Positions 39,001 through 54,000 of a stretch of 64,000 nucleotides of DNA are shown in pieces. Below the pieces are notes generated by a model. It searched no databases and had not been told where the DNA came from. It saw nothing but the letters and a program-made list of their open reading frames with translations. The stretch spans positions 10,788,001-10,852,000 of the forward strand of contig CM082592.2 in the NCBI GenBank assembly GCA_040954595.2, in the 5' to 3' direction. A program made the position numbers and the translations under genes. This DNA comes from Balanoglossus misakiensis (taxonomy: Eukaryota > Hemichordata). The stretch's first letter is position 1. Every line of letters begins with the position of its first letter.

Positions 39001-42000
39001 GATCAATGTCGGACTCACCTATGTCATGAAAACATGTCCAAGGAACCGAATGGGACCAAACTGTGAAGATGGTAAGGAATGGGTTTGTACCTTGCGATCA
39101 TGTCAATTAGGTACCTTAAAACATATTGATTACTTCCTCAGGTAGTGGCATTCCGAAAATTAATTTTCCATGGGCTAACTATGCATATTTAGAGATTATA
39201 TAAAGTGCTAATCCCATTTGTTCTCTCCACAGTATCAGCCATCTGCAGAGCATATGGTGATCCACACTATATAACATTTGACAGCCAACGCTATGACTTC
39301 CAGGGGGACTGCAAGTACACATTAGTGCGAGGCTGTCAGGAGGATGTAACCGCCACCAGATTGCCAGACTTTGAAATAGTTGCCAGTAATGTGAAGTTGT
39401 CACCGAATGCACGGGTGTCTTATACAGAGGAGATAACATTTTACCTTTTTGGAATGGTAATATTTTTTATATCTCGTTTTGTAACACTTTCCTTTTCTCT
39501 TTACATCATTTTTGCTCAGCCAAAACTTGAAGACAATTGCCTTGGATGATCAATTTGCCAATCTGATTATTTTTTGCAGGACATTCTACTCATGAATGGT
39601 GGAGACGTACAGGTTGGCGGGGCATATGTAAACATTCCTGTCCGTGTAGATTTGAACGTAACAGGGACCAATACAGGTCTGGACAGGGTGTACAGCACAG
39701 TTGTTCGTCCAGCAGGACGGTTTGTGGTGAGTATTTAATAATCATGGCCAGAAAACTGTAAAACACAACATTTGTATCTGTTTGCCAACTTTCTAGACTG
39801 TTGTAGTTGTGTATATCTGGAAAAATTGACAACTTTAATATTCCAGTTGAACTGTCTGAATGAATGAATGAATTTGGTAAAATGTTTCTTTCATAGTAAC
39901 ATCTAACTATTTAAAAGCAAACTCTAAGTGCAATTTCTTTTATAGGTTCTTGAGACTGACTTTGGTGTTGATATTTTATGGGATAAGCATCACACAGTCC
40001 AAGTTCAGGCATCATCTGCATTGTGGAATGGAACTTGTGGACTCTGTGGAACGTTTGATGGAAACCCTTACAATGATCTCATGACGCCTACTGGAGAAGT
40101 GGTATGTATTGCTTGATCCAACTAACACAGAATGATTGAATACGGCATTGGATTGTATCAACAGTGTGGTTATCTATTTTTGTATACACAGTTTGTGTCC
40201 TTGCATCAATTGCATTCAAGCTACTGTTACTAGAGACTGATCACTTTCGTTTTCAGGTCAGTGGTGCAGCCGAGTTTGGAAATAGCTGGTTGTACAATGA
40301 TTTTGAATGTCGATCTGATGTCATAGATGTCGATCCCTGTGAAAGTACAACTGAAAATTTGAAAATGATAGCTCAAGACATTTGTTCAGTTTTGACAAAT
40401 ATTACAGGTAAACTAAATTTCATTTACTTTGTAACAGATGTATGTACGTACACTACGAGAATATTGTATTTCTGTGTTCCTGCAGGTTTTTTTATTGAGA
40501 ACTTCTTGAAACCCAATTTCTGCTTTTGCCATTTCCATACAACTAGAAGGTTGCTTCCTTTGTCATATCAGAGTTTGTGCAATTATATTCCTTCCTCGCT
40601 GATTGCCTGTTTTGTGTCCTTCGCTTCTCCTGTTTACCACAATGCTGTGGTCCAAATATATTGTTTTCAAATGGTAGAATTGGGCCTCTATAGTGGGAAC
40701 TGGGGGTGAAAGGGTAAAACCCTGATGAGTATTAATGAAATGTTGTACATATATCACATTCTACAGGACCATTTCAATCATGCCATGACATCGTAGATCC
40801 TCAAGAGTATTACAACTCTTGCGTGTATGACTTATGTGCATCCTTACCTGATGATGAAAGTGATGCTTGTGATAGCATTCAAGTCTATGCTTTGGCCTGT
40901 ACTGATGAGGGTGCCATCCCTTTGCCTTGGAGAACTAACGAATTTTGTCGTAAGTATGGTTTCATTTTTCTCCATGAAAATCACTTCATTAGATGGAAGT
41001 CAATTTCTAATTTTGTATAATTGTGCACGATACATCCATGTTGTGTACACTTACTATTTAGATAATAATTAAAATCTTAATTATGAGTGAACATAGTTTT
41101 CCACCATGTTACACTTCTTACATGTGACGTATTTGACTTTTCTTGCTTTTACAGCACTCGATTGTCCATCTGGTCAGGAGTATTCGCAATGTGCCACATC
41201 ATGTCCACCTACATGCAATGACATAAATGCTCCATCTACATGTACTGATCCATGCGTTGAAGGTTGTCAATGCCCAGAGAATACAGTCCTAGAAAATGGC
41301 AGATGTATTGATATAAACGAGTGTGGTTGTTTTCATGAGGGGCGATATTACAAGGTACTGTTTTTTATACCATTTTACCATTATTAACACAATGCATATT
41401 TTCAATAATGTTCTGTCATATAGCCTAGGGTTGAATAAGTTTTGATGTGGTAAACTAATAAAGTGGATTTTTTTACTCATTTCACTAATACCCTGCATTT
41501 CAAACTGAAAGACATGGTAAACATTGGTTTTATACTTTTACATAATTGTAAAATAAGAGAGATTCAGTTGTTCTTAATACTTTGACTTTATTCAAGACAT
41601 TCATTCATTTTTATTCGAACATGTACAGGTTGGGGAGACGTTTCTTCTGGATGATTGTCAGGGTCAGTGCACATGTGAGGCAGGTGGATCCCTGGACTGC
41701 ACTGACAGTGTCTGTGATGGACCACATGAGTACTGTGGTATCAAAGATGGTGTATTTGGATGTTACTGCTATGATGGCTTCACACGCCAAGGGCAAAACT
41801 GTGTACAAGGTTAGTTATGTCACCTGCTTATACAAATGAAATCTACCACATTAAATGGCACACATCATTAACTCTCTACTGTCATGCCTTTCCCATCACT
41901 GATTACCACGAAATTTTCTCTTTATACTGTGATAACTTCTTATTACATACAAGCTGCAAATCACAATACCTTTGTGTAAAAGTGTATCTTAATCATCCAA

Positions 42001-45000
42001 CAACAAATGCCCATTCAATACCCAAATAATGACAAAAAATATTCGTCTATTATGTTGCAATTTTCTTCTCTCCCCAGTATACTCTGAATGCACTGCTTGG
42101 GGAGATCCACACTACATTACCTTTGATGGCAAGAAATACAACTTCCAAGGAACTTGCAGATATGTTTTAGCAACTTCCAACTGTAGCGTCAGCAAGGAAC
42201 CAGTATTTGGTGTGGAAGTGCAAAACCGCAAAGACAAGCCCAGTGACAGAGTCAGCTACACAAGAGAGGTCTACATTACAGTAGCAGGAGTGGTAGGTTC
42301 TGTGGTGGCTGTTCTCATCTCCATTTTGTACAATTACCACTATTTGCTCCACCACTTTGGATAACACTTAACTCTACGTATGCCTTTCACTTCACAGGAA
42401 TATGCACTATTACAAGAGGGACATGTAACAGTCGATGGCACAGATGTAACTCTACCCTATATGGACACAGATGATATGGTACTCATAAAATCTGCAGGCC
42501 GATATGTGGTAATGTCACTTGTTTTTAATCTTGTCAATTCTAATAGGAGAGCTTTCAGAACTATACTGTTTGTGCTGCCCAACCTTTATTGATTGTTTCC
42601 TTGTGCATTGATTTCAGAAACTTATCACTGATTTTGGACTTGTGGCACTCTGGGATACCAGTTCCAATATAGTTTTGTATGTACCACACACTTATTGGAA
42701 CAGAACTTGCGGTCTATGTGGCACTCTTGATGGTGATGAGAACAATGACTTCCTCTCACCTGATGGATCACAGGTGAGTCACAATGAACTTTAGCAACTT
42801 TGTTAACAGCAAAACAAGTCAAGATATGAATGTCAAAGAATGCTTTCAGTACATGTTTGTCTACCATCAACATGATGCATTTTCTGCCTTTGCTTGCAGC
42901 TTTTATCAGATGTCTCCTCTTTGATTTTTTCAGGCTGAAAACCAGTGGGAATTTGGTAACAGTTGGCTTGCCGATGAGTGTGGGGTTATCCCAGAAGACC
43001 CAGAACCATGTAAAGATCTGGATGAGTTGATGTTTGCTGATACCAACAGAAGCTGTAGTCGTTTACTGGATCCCTTGGGTAGGCAAAATCTTTGATTTTG
43101 TCTTTGCACCTAAGTTGTCATTTCTTTTCCTCTTCAAGGGCACAATAACCCCCTGCCTCTCTGTTCATATGTGGAGTAATTAAAGCTATATTTGCTCGTA
43201 TTTGCAGGTCCATTTGCTGGTTGCCACGACAGAGTAAACCCACGGCCCTACTTTGAGACTTGTCTCTATGATATGTGTGCCTTGCCTGGAAACACTTCCC
43301 TGTGTGACAATCTCGAAGGCTATGCCAGAAGTTGTCAGGAGAACGGAGGAAGTCTTGAAGATTGGAGAAAGCTTCTGTGTCGTAAGTTATTAGCTATTGC
43401 TGCCATTTTAAAGCGCTTAGAATGACTGCAGAGTGCTTCATAACAGTTTTGCTGTCACACTATCAAAGTACCAAAAATTCTTTGATCAAACCACATAATG
43501 TATGATTCTTTCTCGCAGCCATTGAATGCAAGGCACCTGCAGTATACAAATTGTTGACATCTGCCTGCCCTGCTACCTGTCGCAATCCAAATGCTGGGAG
43601 AAGGTGCTCTGAAAAACCACTTGAAGGATGTGAGTGTCCTGAGGGAACACTTTTGGATGGAGATAGATGTGTGCCACCTGACCATTGTGGTTGTAGATAT
43701 AAAGGAAAAATCTATGAGGTACGTATCCTACCAGTGTTGTCAACTTTCACACAAAAGAGTGCATGCCATCATTCTTCGCATTGCACGACTGAAACTGCCT
43801 TCATCTTTTTCAATTGACTGATTAACACATCTCTCTGATTGACAGCGTGGCCAAAGCTTCACACCAGAAGGCTGTGAAGAGACCTGTGAATGCACAGTTG
43901 ATGGAGAGACCAAATGTGAGCCCCTTGAATGTGGTGCTAATGCCTACTGCGGTTACGATAGTCAAGACGACTATGGATGTCATTGTTACGCTGGGTACGA
44001 GCTGATCGATGAGGAATGTCAACTGAGTAAGTACCTGTATGTGCTCTGATTTGCATTTTTCAACATTCCAAATGGCATCTACTGCATCAGAGACTTTGGC
44101 TGACACTTTTTTAATTTTGTCCTGCTAGGATACTCTGAATGCACTGCTTGGGGAGATCCACACTACATTACCTTTGATGGCAAGAAATACAACTTCCAAG
44201 GAACTTGCAGATATATTTTAGCAACTTCCAACTGTAGCATCGGCAAGGAACCAGTATTTGGTGTGGAAGTGCAAAACCGCAAAGACAAGCCCAGTGACAA
44301 AGTCAGCTACACAAGAGAGGTCTACATTACAGTAGCAGGAGTGGTAGGTTCTGTGGTGGCTTTTCTCATCTTCTTTTGTACAATTACCACTATTTGCTCC
44401 ACCACTTTGGATAACACTTAACTCTACGTATGCCTTTCACTTCACAGGAATATGCACTATTACAAGATGGACATGTAACAGTCGATGGCACAGATGTAAC
44501 TCTACCCTATATGGACACAGATGATATGGTACTCATAAAATCTGCAGGCCGATATGTGGTAATGTCACTTGTTTCAATCTTGTCAATTCTAATAGGAGAG
44601 CTTTCAGAACTATACCGGTACTGTTCGTGCTGCCCAACCTTTATTGATTGTTTCCTTGTGCATTGATTTCAGAAACTTATCACTGATTTTGGACTTGTGG
44701 CACTCTGGGATACCAGTTCCAATATAGTTTTGTATGTACCACACACTTATTGGAACAGAACTTGCGGTCTATGTGGCACTCTTGATGGTGATGAGAACAA
44801 TGACTTCCTCTCACCTGATGGATCACAGGTGAGTCACAATGAACTTTAGCAACTTTGTTAACAGCAAAACAAGTCAAGATATGAATGTCAAAGAATGCTT
44901 TCAGTACATGTTTGTCTACCATCAACATGATGCATTTTCTGCCTTTGCTTGCAGCTTTTATCAGATGTCTCCTCTTTGATTTTTTCAGGCTGAAAACCAG

Positions 45001-48000
45001 TGGGAATTTGGTAACAGTTGGCTTGCCGATGAGTGTGGGGTTATCCCAGAAGACCCAGAACCATGTAAAGATCTGGATGAGTTGATGTTTGCTGATACCA
45101 ACAGAAGCTGTAGTCGTTTACTGGATCCCTTGGGTAGGCAAAATCTTTGATTTTGTCTTTGCACCTAAGTTGTCATTTCTTTTCCTCTTCAAGGGCACAA
45201 TATCCCCCTGCCTCTCTGTTCATATGTGGAGTAATTAAAGCTATATTTGCTCGTATTTGCAGGTCCATTTGCTGGTTGCCACGACAGAGTAAACCCACGG
45301 CCCTACTTTGAGACTTGTCTCTATGATATGTGTGCCTTGCCTGGAAACACTTCCCTGTGTGACAATCTCGAAGGCTATGCCAGAAGTTGTCAGGAGAACG
45401 GAGGAAGTCTTGAAGATTGGAGAAAGCTTCTGTGTCGTAAGTTACTAGCTATTGCTGCCATTTTAAAGCGCTTAGAATGACTGCAGAGTGCTTCATAACA
45501 GTTTTGCTGTCACACTATCAAAGTACCAAAAATTCTTTGATCAAACCAGATAATGTATGATTCTTTCTCGCAGCCATTGAATGCAAGGCACCTGCAGTAT
45601 ACAAATTGTTGACATCTGCCTGCCCTGCTACCTGTCGCAATCCAAATGCTGGGAGAAGGTGCTCTGAAAAACCACTTGAAGGATGTGAGTGTCCTGAGGG
45701 AACACTTTTGGATGGAGATAGATGTGTGCCACCTGACCATTGTGGTTGTAGATATAAAGGAAAAATCTATGAGGTACGTATCCTACCAGTGTTGTCAACT
45801 TTCACACAAAAGAGTGCATGCCATCATTCTTCGCATTGCACGACTGAAACTGCCTTCATCTTTTTCAATTGACTGATTAACACATCTCTCTGATTGACAG
45901 CGTGGCCAAAGCTTCACACCAGAAGGCTGTGAAGAGACCTGTGAATGCACAGTTGATGGAGAGACCAAATGTGAGCCCCTTGAATGCGGTGATAATGCCT
46001 ACTGCGGTTACGATAGTCAAGACGACTATGGATGTCATTGTTACGCTGGGTACGAGCTGATCGATGAGGAATGTCAACTGAGTAAGTACCTGTATGTGCT
46101 CTGATTTGCATTTTTCAACATTCCAAATGGCATCTACTGCATCAGAGACTTTGGCTGACACTTTTTTAATTTTGTCCTGCTAGGATACTCTGAATGCACT
46201 GCTTGGGGAGATCCACACTACATTACCTTTGATGGCAAGAAATACAACTTCCAAGGAACTTGCAGATATATTTTAGCAACTTCCAACTGTAGCATCGGCA
46301 AGGAACCAGTATTTGGTGTGGAAGTGCAAAACCGCAAAGACAAGCCCAGTGACAAAGTCAGCTACACAAGAGAGGTCTACATTACAGTAGCAGGAGTGGT
46401 AGGTTCTGTGGTGGCTTTTCTCATCTTCTTTTGTACAATTACCACTATTTGCTCCACCACTTTGGATAACACTTAACTCTACGTATGCCTTTCACTTCAC
46501 AGGAATATGCACTATTACAAGATGGACATGTAACAGTCGATGGCACAGATGTAACTCTACCCTATATGGACACAGATGATATGGTACTCATAAAATCTGC
46601 AGGCCGATATGTGGTAATGTCACTTGTTTCAATCTTGTCAATTCTAATAGGAGAGCTTTCAGAACTATACCGGTACTGTTCGTGCTGCCCAACCTTTATT
46701 GATTGTTTCCTTGTGCATTGATTTCAGAAACTTATCACTGATTTTGGACTTGTGGCACTCTGGGATACCAGTTCCAATATAGTTTTGTATGTACCACACA
46801 CTTATTGGAACAGAACTTGCGGTCTATGTGGCACTCTTGATGGTGATGAGAACAATGACTTCCTCTCACCTGATGGATCACAGGTGAGTCACAATGAACT
46901 TTAGCAACTTTGTTAACAGCAAAACAAGTCAAGATATGAATGTCAAAGAATGCTTTCAGTACATGTTTGTCTACCATCAACATGATGCATTTTCTGCCTT
47001 TGCTTGCAGCTTTTATCAGATGTCTCCTCTTTGATTTTTTCAGGCTGAAAACCAGTGGGAATTTGGTAACAGTTGGCTTGCCGATGAGTGTGGGGTTATC
47101 CCAGAAGACCCAGAACCATGTAAAGATCTGGATGAGTTGATGTTTGCTGATACCAACAGAAGCTGTAGTCGTTTACTGGATCCCTTGGGTAGGCAAAATC
47201 TTTGATTTTGTCTTTGCACCTAAGTTGTCATTTCTTTTCCTCTTCAAGGGCACAATATCCCCCTGCCTCTCTGTTCATATGTGGAGTAATTAAAGCTATA
47301 TTTGCTCGTATTTGCAGGTCCATTTGCTGGTTGCCACGACAGAGTAAACCCACGGCCCTACTTTGAGACTTGTCTCTATGATATGTGTGCCTTGCCTGGA
47401 AACACTTCCCTGTGTGACAATCTCGAAGGCTATGCCAGAAGTTGTCAGGAGAACGGAGGAAGTCTTGAAGATTGGAGAAAGCTTCTGTGTCGTAAGTTAT
47501 TAGCTATTGCTGCCATTTTAAAGCGCTTAGAATGACTGCAGAGTGCTTCATAACAGTTTTGCTGTCACACTATCAAAGTACCAAAGATTCTTTGATCAAA
47601 CCACATAATGTATGATTCTTTCTCGCAGCCATTGAATGCAAGGCACCTGCAGTATACAAATTGTTGACATCTGCCTGCCCTGCTACCTGTCGCAATCCAA
47701 ATGCTGGGAGAAGGTGCTCTGAAAAACCACTTGAAGGATGTGAGTGTCCTGAGGGAACACTTTTGGATGGAGATAGATGTGTGCCACCTGACCATTGTGG
47801 TTGTAGATATAAAGGAAAAATCTATGAGGTACGTATCCTACCAGTGTTGTCAACTTTCACACAAAAGAGTGCATGCCATCATTCTTCGCATTGCACGACT
47901 GAAACTGCCTTCATCTTTTTCAATTGACTGATTAACACATCTCTCTGATTGACAGCGTGGCCAAAGCTTCACACCAGAAGGCTGTGAAGAGACCTGTGAA

Positions 48001-51000
48001 TGCACAGTTGATGGAGAGACCAAATGTGAGCCCCTTGAATGCGGTGATAATGCCTACTGCGGTTACGATAGTCAAGACGACTATGGATGTCATTGTTACG
48101 CTGGGTACGAGCTGATCGATGAGGAATGTCAACTGAGTAAGTACCTGTATGTGCTCTGATTTGCATTTTTCAACATTCCAAATGGCATCTACTGCATCAG
48201 AGACTTTGGCTGACACTTTTTTAATTTTGTCCTGCTAGGATACTCTGAATGCACTGCTTGGGGAGATCCACACTACATTACCTTTGATGGCAAGAAATAC
48301 AACTTCCAAGGAACTTGCAGATATATTTTAGCAACTTCCAACTGTAGCATCGGCAAGGAACCAGTATTTGGTGTGGAAGTGCAAAACCGCAAAGACAAGC
48401 CCAGTGACAAAGTCAGCTACACAAGAGAGGTCTACATTACAGTAGCAGGAGTGGTAGGTTCTGTGGTGGCTTTTCTCATCTTCTTTTGTACAATTACCAC
48501 TATTTGCTCCACCACTTTGGATAACACTTAACTCTACGTATGCCTTTCACTTCACAGGAATATGCACTATTACAAGATGGACATGTAACAGTCGATGGCA
48601 CAGATGTAACTCTACCCTATATGGACACAGATGATATGGTACTCATAAAATCTGCAGGCCGATATGTGGTAATGTCACTTGTTTCAATCTTGTCAATTCT
48701 AATAGGAGAGCTTTCAGAACTATACCGGTACTGTTCGTGCTGCCCAACCTTTATTGATTGTTTCCTTGTGCATTGATTTCAGAAACTTATCACTGATTTT
48801 GGACTTGTGGCACTCTGGGATACCAGTTCCAATATAGTTTTGTATGTACCACACACTTATTGGAACAGAACTTGCGGTCTATGTGGCACTCTTGATGGTG
48901 ATGAGAACAATGACTTCCTCTCACCTGATGGATCACAGGTGAGTCACAATGAACTTTAGCAACTTTGTTAACAGCAAAACAAGTCAAGATATGAATGTCA
49001 AAGAATGCTTTCAGTACATGTTTGTCTACCATCAACATGATGCATTTTCTGCCTTTGCTTGCAGCTTTTATCAGATGTCTCCTCTTTGATTTTTTCAGGC
49101 TGAAAACCAGTGGGAATTTGGTAACAGTTGGCTTGCCGATGAGTGTGGGGTTATCCCAGAAGACCCAGAACCATGTAAAGATCTGGATGAGTTGATGTTT
49201 GCTGATACCAACAGAAGCTGTAGTCGTTTACTGGATCCCTTGGGTAGGCAAAATCTTTGATTTTGTCTTTGCACCTAAGTTGTCATTTCTTTTCCTCTTC
49301 AAGGGCACAATATCCCCCTGCCTCTCTGTTCATATGTGGAGTAATTAAAGCTATATTTGCTCGTATTTGCAGGTCCATTTGCTGGTTGCCACGACAGAGT
49401 AAACCCACGGCCCTACTTTGAGACTTGTCTCTATGATATGTGTGCCTTGCCTGGAAACACTTCCCTGTGTGACAATCTCGAAGGCTATGCCAGAAGTTGT
49501 CAGGAGAACGGAGGAAGTCTTGAAGATTGGAGAAAGCTTCTGTGTCGTAAGTTATTAGCTATTGCTGCCATTTTAAAGCGCTTAGAATGACTGCAGAGTG
49601 CTTCATAACAGTTTTGCTGTCACACTATCAAAGTACCAAAGATTCTTTGATCAAACCACATAATGTATGATTCTTTCTCGCAGCCATTGAATGCAAGGCA
49701 CCTGCAGTATACAAATTGTTGACATCTGCCTGCCCTGCTACCTGTCGCAATCCAAATGCTGGGAGAAGGTGCTCTGAAAAACCACTTGAAGGATGTGAGT
49801 GTCCTGAGGGAACACTTTTGGATGGAGATAGATGTGTGCCACCTGACCATTGTGGTTGTAGATATAAAGGAAAAATCTATGAGGTACGTATCCTACCAGT
49901 GTTGTCAACTTTCACACAAAAGAGTGCATGCCATCATTCTTCGCATTGCACGACTGAAACTGCCTTCATCTTTTTCAATTGACTGATTAACACATCTCTC
50001 TGATTGACAGCGTGGCCAAAGCTTCACACCAGAAGGCTGTGAAGAGACCTGTGAATGCACAGTTGATGGAGAGACCAAATGTGAGCCCCTTGAATGCGGT
50101 GATAATGCCTACTGCGGTTACGATAGTCAAGACGACTATGGATGTCATTGTTACGCTGGGTACGAGCTGATCGATGAGGAATGTCAACTGAGTAAGTACC
50201 TGTATGTGCTCTGATTTGCATTTTTCAACATTCCAAATGGCATCTACTGCATCAGAGACTTTGGCTGACACTTTTTTAATTTTGTCCTGCTAGGATACTC
50301 TGAATGCACTGCTTGGGGAGATCCACACTACATTACCTTTGATGGCAAGAAATACAACTTCCAAGGAACTTGCAGATATATTTTAGCAACTTCCAACTGT
50401 AGCATCGGCAAGGAACCAGTATTTGGTGTGGAAGTGCAAAACCGCAAAGACAAGCCCAGTGACAAAGTCAGCTACACAAGAGAGGTCTACATTACAGTAG
50501 CAGGAGTGGTAGGTTCTGTGGTGGCTTTTCTCATCTTCTTTTGTACAATTACCACTATTTGCTCCACCACTTTGGATAACACTTAACTCTACGTATGCCT
50601 TTCACTTCACAGGAATATGCACTATTACAAGATGGACATGTAACAGTCGATGGCACAGATGTAACTCTACCCTATATGGACACAGATGATATGGTACTCA
50701 TAAAATCTGCAGGCCGATATGTGGTAATGTCACTTGTTTCAATCTTGTCAATTCTAATAGGAGAGCTTTCAGAACTATACCGGTACTGTTCGTGCTGCCC
50801 AACCTTTATTGATTGTTTCCTTGTGCATTGATTTCAGAAACTTATCACTGATTTTGGACTTGTGGCACTCTGGGATACCAGTTCCAATATAGTTTTGTAT
50901 GTACCACACACTTATTGGAACAGAACTTGCGGTCTATGTGGCACTCTTGATGGTGATGAGAACAATGACTTCCTCTCACCTGATGGATCACAGGTGAGTC

Positions 51001-54000
51001 ACAATGAACTTTAGCAACTTTGTTAACAGCAAAACAAGTCAAGATATGAATGTCAAAGAATGCTTTCAGTACATGTTTGTCTACCATCAACATGATGCAT
51101 TTTCTGCCTTTGCTTGCAGCTTTTATCAGATGTCTCCTCTTTGATTTTTTCAGGCTGAAAACCAGTGGGAATTTGGTAACAGTTGGCTTGCCGATGAGTG
51201 TGGGGTTATCCCAGAAGACCCAGAACCATGTAAAGATCTGGATGAGTTGATGTTTGCTGATACCAACAGAAGCTGTAGTCGTTTACTGGATCCCTTGGGT
51301 AGGCAAAATCTTTGATTTTGTCTTTGCACCTAAGTTGTCATTTCTTTTCCTCTTCAAGGGCACAATATCCCCCTGCCTCTCTGTTCATATGTGGAGTAAT
51401 TAAAGCTATATTTGCTCGTATTTGCAGGTCCATTTGCTGGTTGCCACGACAGAGTAAACCCACGGCCCTACTTTGAGACTTGTCTCTATGATATGTGTGC
51501 CTTGCCTGGAAACACTTCCCTGTGTGACAATCTCGAAGGCTATGCCAGAAGTTGTCAGGAGAACGGAGGAAGTCTTGAAGATTGGAGAAAGCTTCTGTGT
51601 CGTAAGTTATTAGCTATTGCTGCCATTTTAAAGCGCTTAGAATGACTGCAGAGTGCTTCATAACAGTTTTGCTGTCACACTATCAAAGTACCAAAGATTC
51701 TTTGATCAAACCACATAATGTATGATTCTTTCTCGCAGCCATTGAATGCAAGGCACCTGCAGTATACAAATTGTTGACATCTGCCTGCCCTGCTACCTGT
51801 CACAATCCAAATGCTGGGAGAAGGTGCTCTGAAAAACCACTTGAAGGATGTGAGTGTCCTGAGGGAACACTTTTGGATGGAGATAGATGTGTGCCACCTG
51901 ACCATTGTGGTTGTAGATATAAAGGAAAAATCTATGAGGTACGTATCCTACCAGTGTTGTCAACTTTCACACAAAAGAGTGCATGCCATCATTCTTCGCA
52001 TTGCACGACTGAAACTGCCTTCATCTTTTTCAATTGACTGATTAACACATCTCTCTGATTGACAGCGTGGCCAAAGCTTCACACCAGAAGGCTGTGAAGA
52101 GACCTGTGAATGCACAGTTGATGGAGAGACCAAATGTGAGCCCCTTGAATGTGGTGCTAATGCCTACTGCGGTTACGATAGTCAAGACGACTATGGATGT
52201 CATTGTTACGCTGGGTACGAGCTGATCGATGAGGAATGTCAACTGAGTAAGTACCTGTATGTGCTCTGATTTGCATTTTTCAACATTCCAAATGGCATCT
52301 ACTGCATCAGAGACTTTGGCTGACACTTTTTTAATTTTGTCCTGCTAGGATACTCTGAATGCACTGCTTGGGGAGATCCACACTACATTACCTTTGATGG
52401 CAAGAAATACAACTTCCAAGGAACTTGCAGATATATTTTAGCAACTTCCAACTGTAGCATCGGCAAGGAACCAGTATTTGGTGTGGAAGTGCAAAACCGC
52501 AAAGACAAGCCCAGTGACAAAGTCAGCTACACAAGAGAGGTCTACATTACAGTAGCAGGAGTGGTAGGTTCTGTGGTGGCTTTTCTCATCTTCTTTTGTA
52601 CAATTACCACTATTTGCTCCACCACTTTGGATAACACTTAACTCTACGTATGCCTTTCACTTCACAGGAATATGCACTATTACAAGATGGACATGTAACA
52701 GTCGATGGCACAGATGTAACTCTACCCTATATGGACACAGATGATATGGTACTCATAAAATCTGCAGGCCGATATGTGGTAATGTCACTTGTTTCAATCT
52801 TGTCAATTCTAATAGGAGAGCTTTCAGAACTATACCGGTACTGTTCGTGCTGCCCAACCTTTATTGATTGTTTCCTTGTGCATTGATTTCAGAAACTTAT
52901 CACTGATTTTGGACTTGTGGCACTCTGGGATACCAGTTCCAATATAGTTTTGTATGTACCACACACTTATTGGAACAGAACTTGCGGTCTATGTGGCACT
53001 CTTGATGGTGATGAGAACAATGACTTCCTCTCACCTGATGGATCACAGGTGAGTCACAATGAACTTTAGCAACTTTGTTAACAGCAAAACAAGTCAAGAT
53101 ATGAATGTCAAAGAATGCTTTCAGTACATGTTTGTCTACCATCAACATGATGCATTTTCTGCCTTTGCTTGCAGCTTTTATCAGATGTCTCCTCTTTGAT
53201 TTTTTTCAGGCTGAAAACGAGTTTGAATTTGGTAACAGTTGGCTTGCCGATGAGTGTGGGGTTATCCCAGAAGACCCAGAACCATGTAAAGATCTGGATG
53301 AGTTGATGTTTGCTGATACCAACAGAAGCTGTAGTCGTTTACTGGATCCCTTGGGTAGGCAAAATCTTTGATTTTGTCTTTGCACCTAAGTTGTCATTTC
53401 TTTTCCTCTTCAAGGGCACAATATCCCCCTGCCTCTCTGTTCATATGTGGAGTAATTAAAGCTATATTTGCTCGTATTTGCAGGTCCATTTGCTGGTTGC
53501 CACGACAGAGTAAACCCACGGCCCTACTTTGAGACTTGTCTCTATGATATGTGTGCCTTGCCTGGAAACACTTCCCTGTGTGACAATCTCGAAGGCTATG
53601 CCAGAAGTTGTCAGGAGAACGGAGGAAGTCTTGAAGATTGGAGAAAGCTTCTGTGTCGTAAGTTACTAGCTATTGCTGCCATTTTAAAGCGCTTAGAATG
53701 ACTGCAGAGTGCTTCATAACAGTTTTGCTGTCACACTATCAAAGTACCAAAAATTCTTTGATCAAACCACATAATGTATGATTCTTTCTCGCAGCCATTG
53801 AATGCAAGGCACCTGCAGTATACAAATTGTTGACATCTGCCTGCCCTGCTACCTGTCGCAATCCAAATGCGGGGAGAAGGTGCTCTGAAAAACCACTTGA
53901 AGGATGTGAGTGTCCTGAGGGAACACTTTTGGATGGAGATAGATGTGTGCCACCTGACCATTGTGGTTGTAGATATAAAAGAAAAATCTATGAGGTACGT

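Noticed and set aside
42890-42933. Alternative acceptor (TTGCTTGCAG) 34 bases upstream of exon D in each unit
   Set aside because: Its use would add 34 or 35 bases and break the frame into the C8 domain, so the proximal TTTTTTCAG acceptor is chosen.
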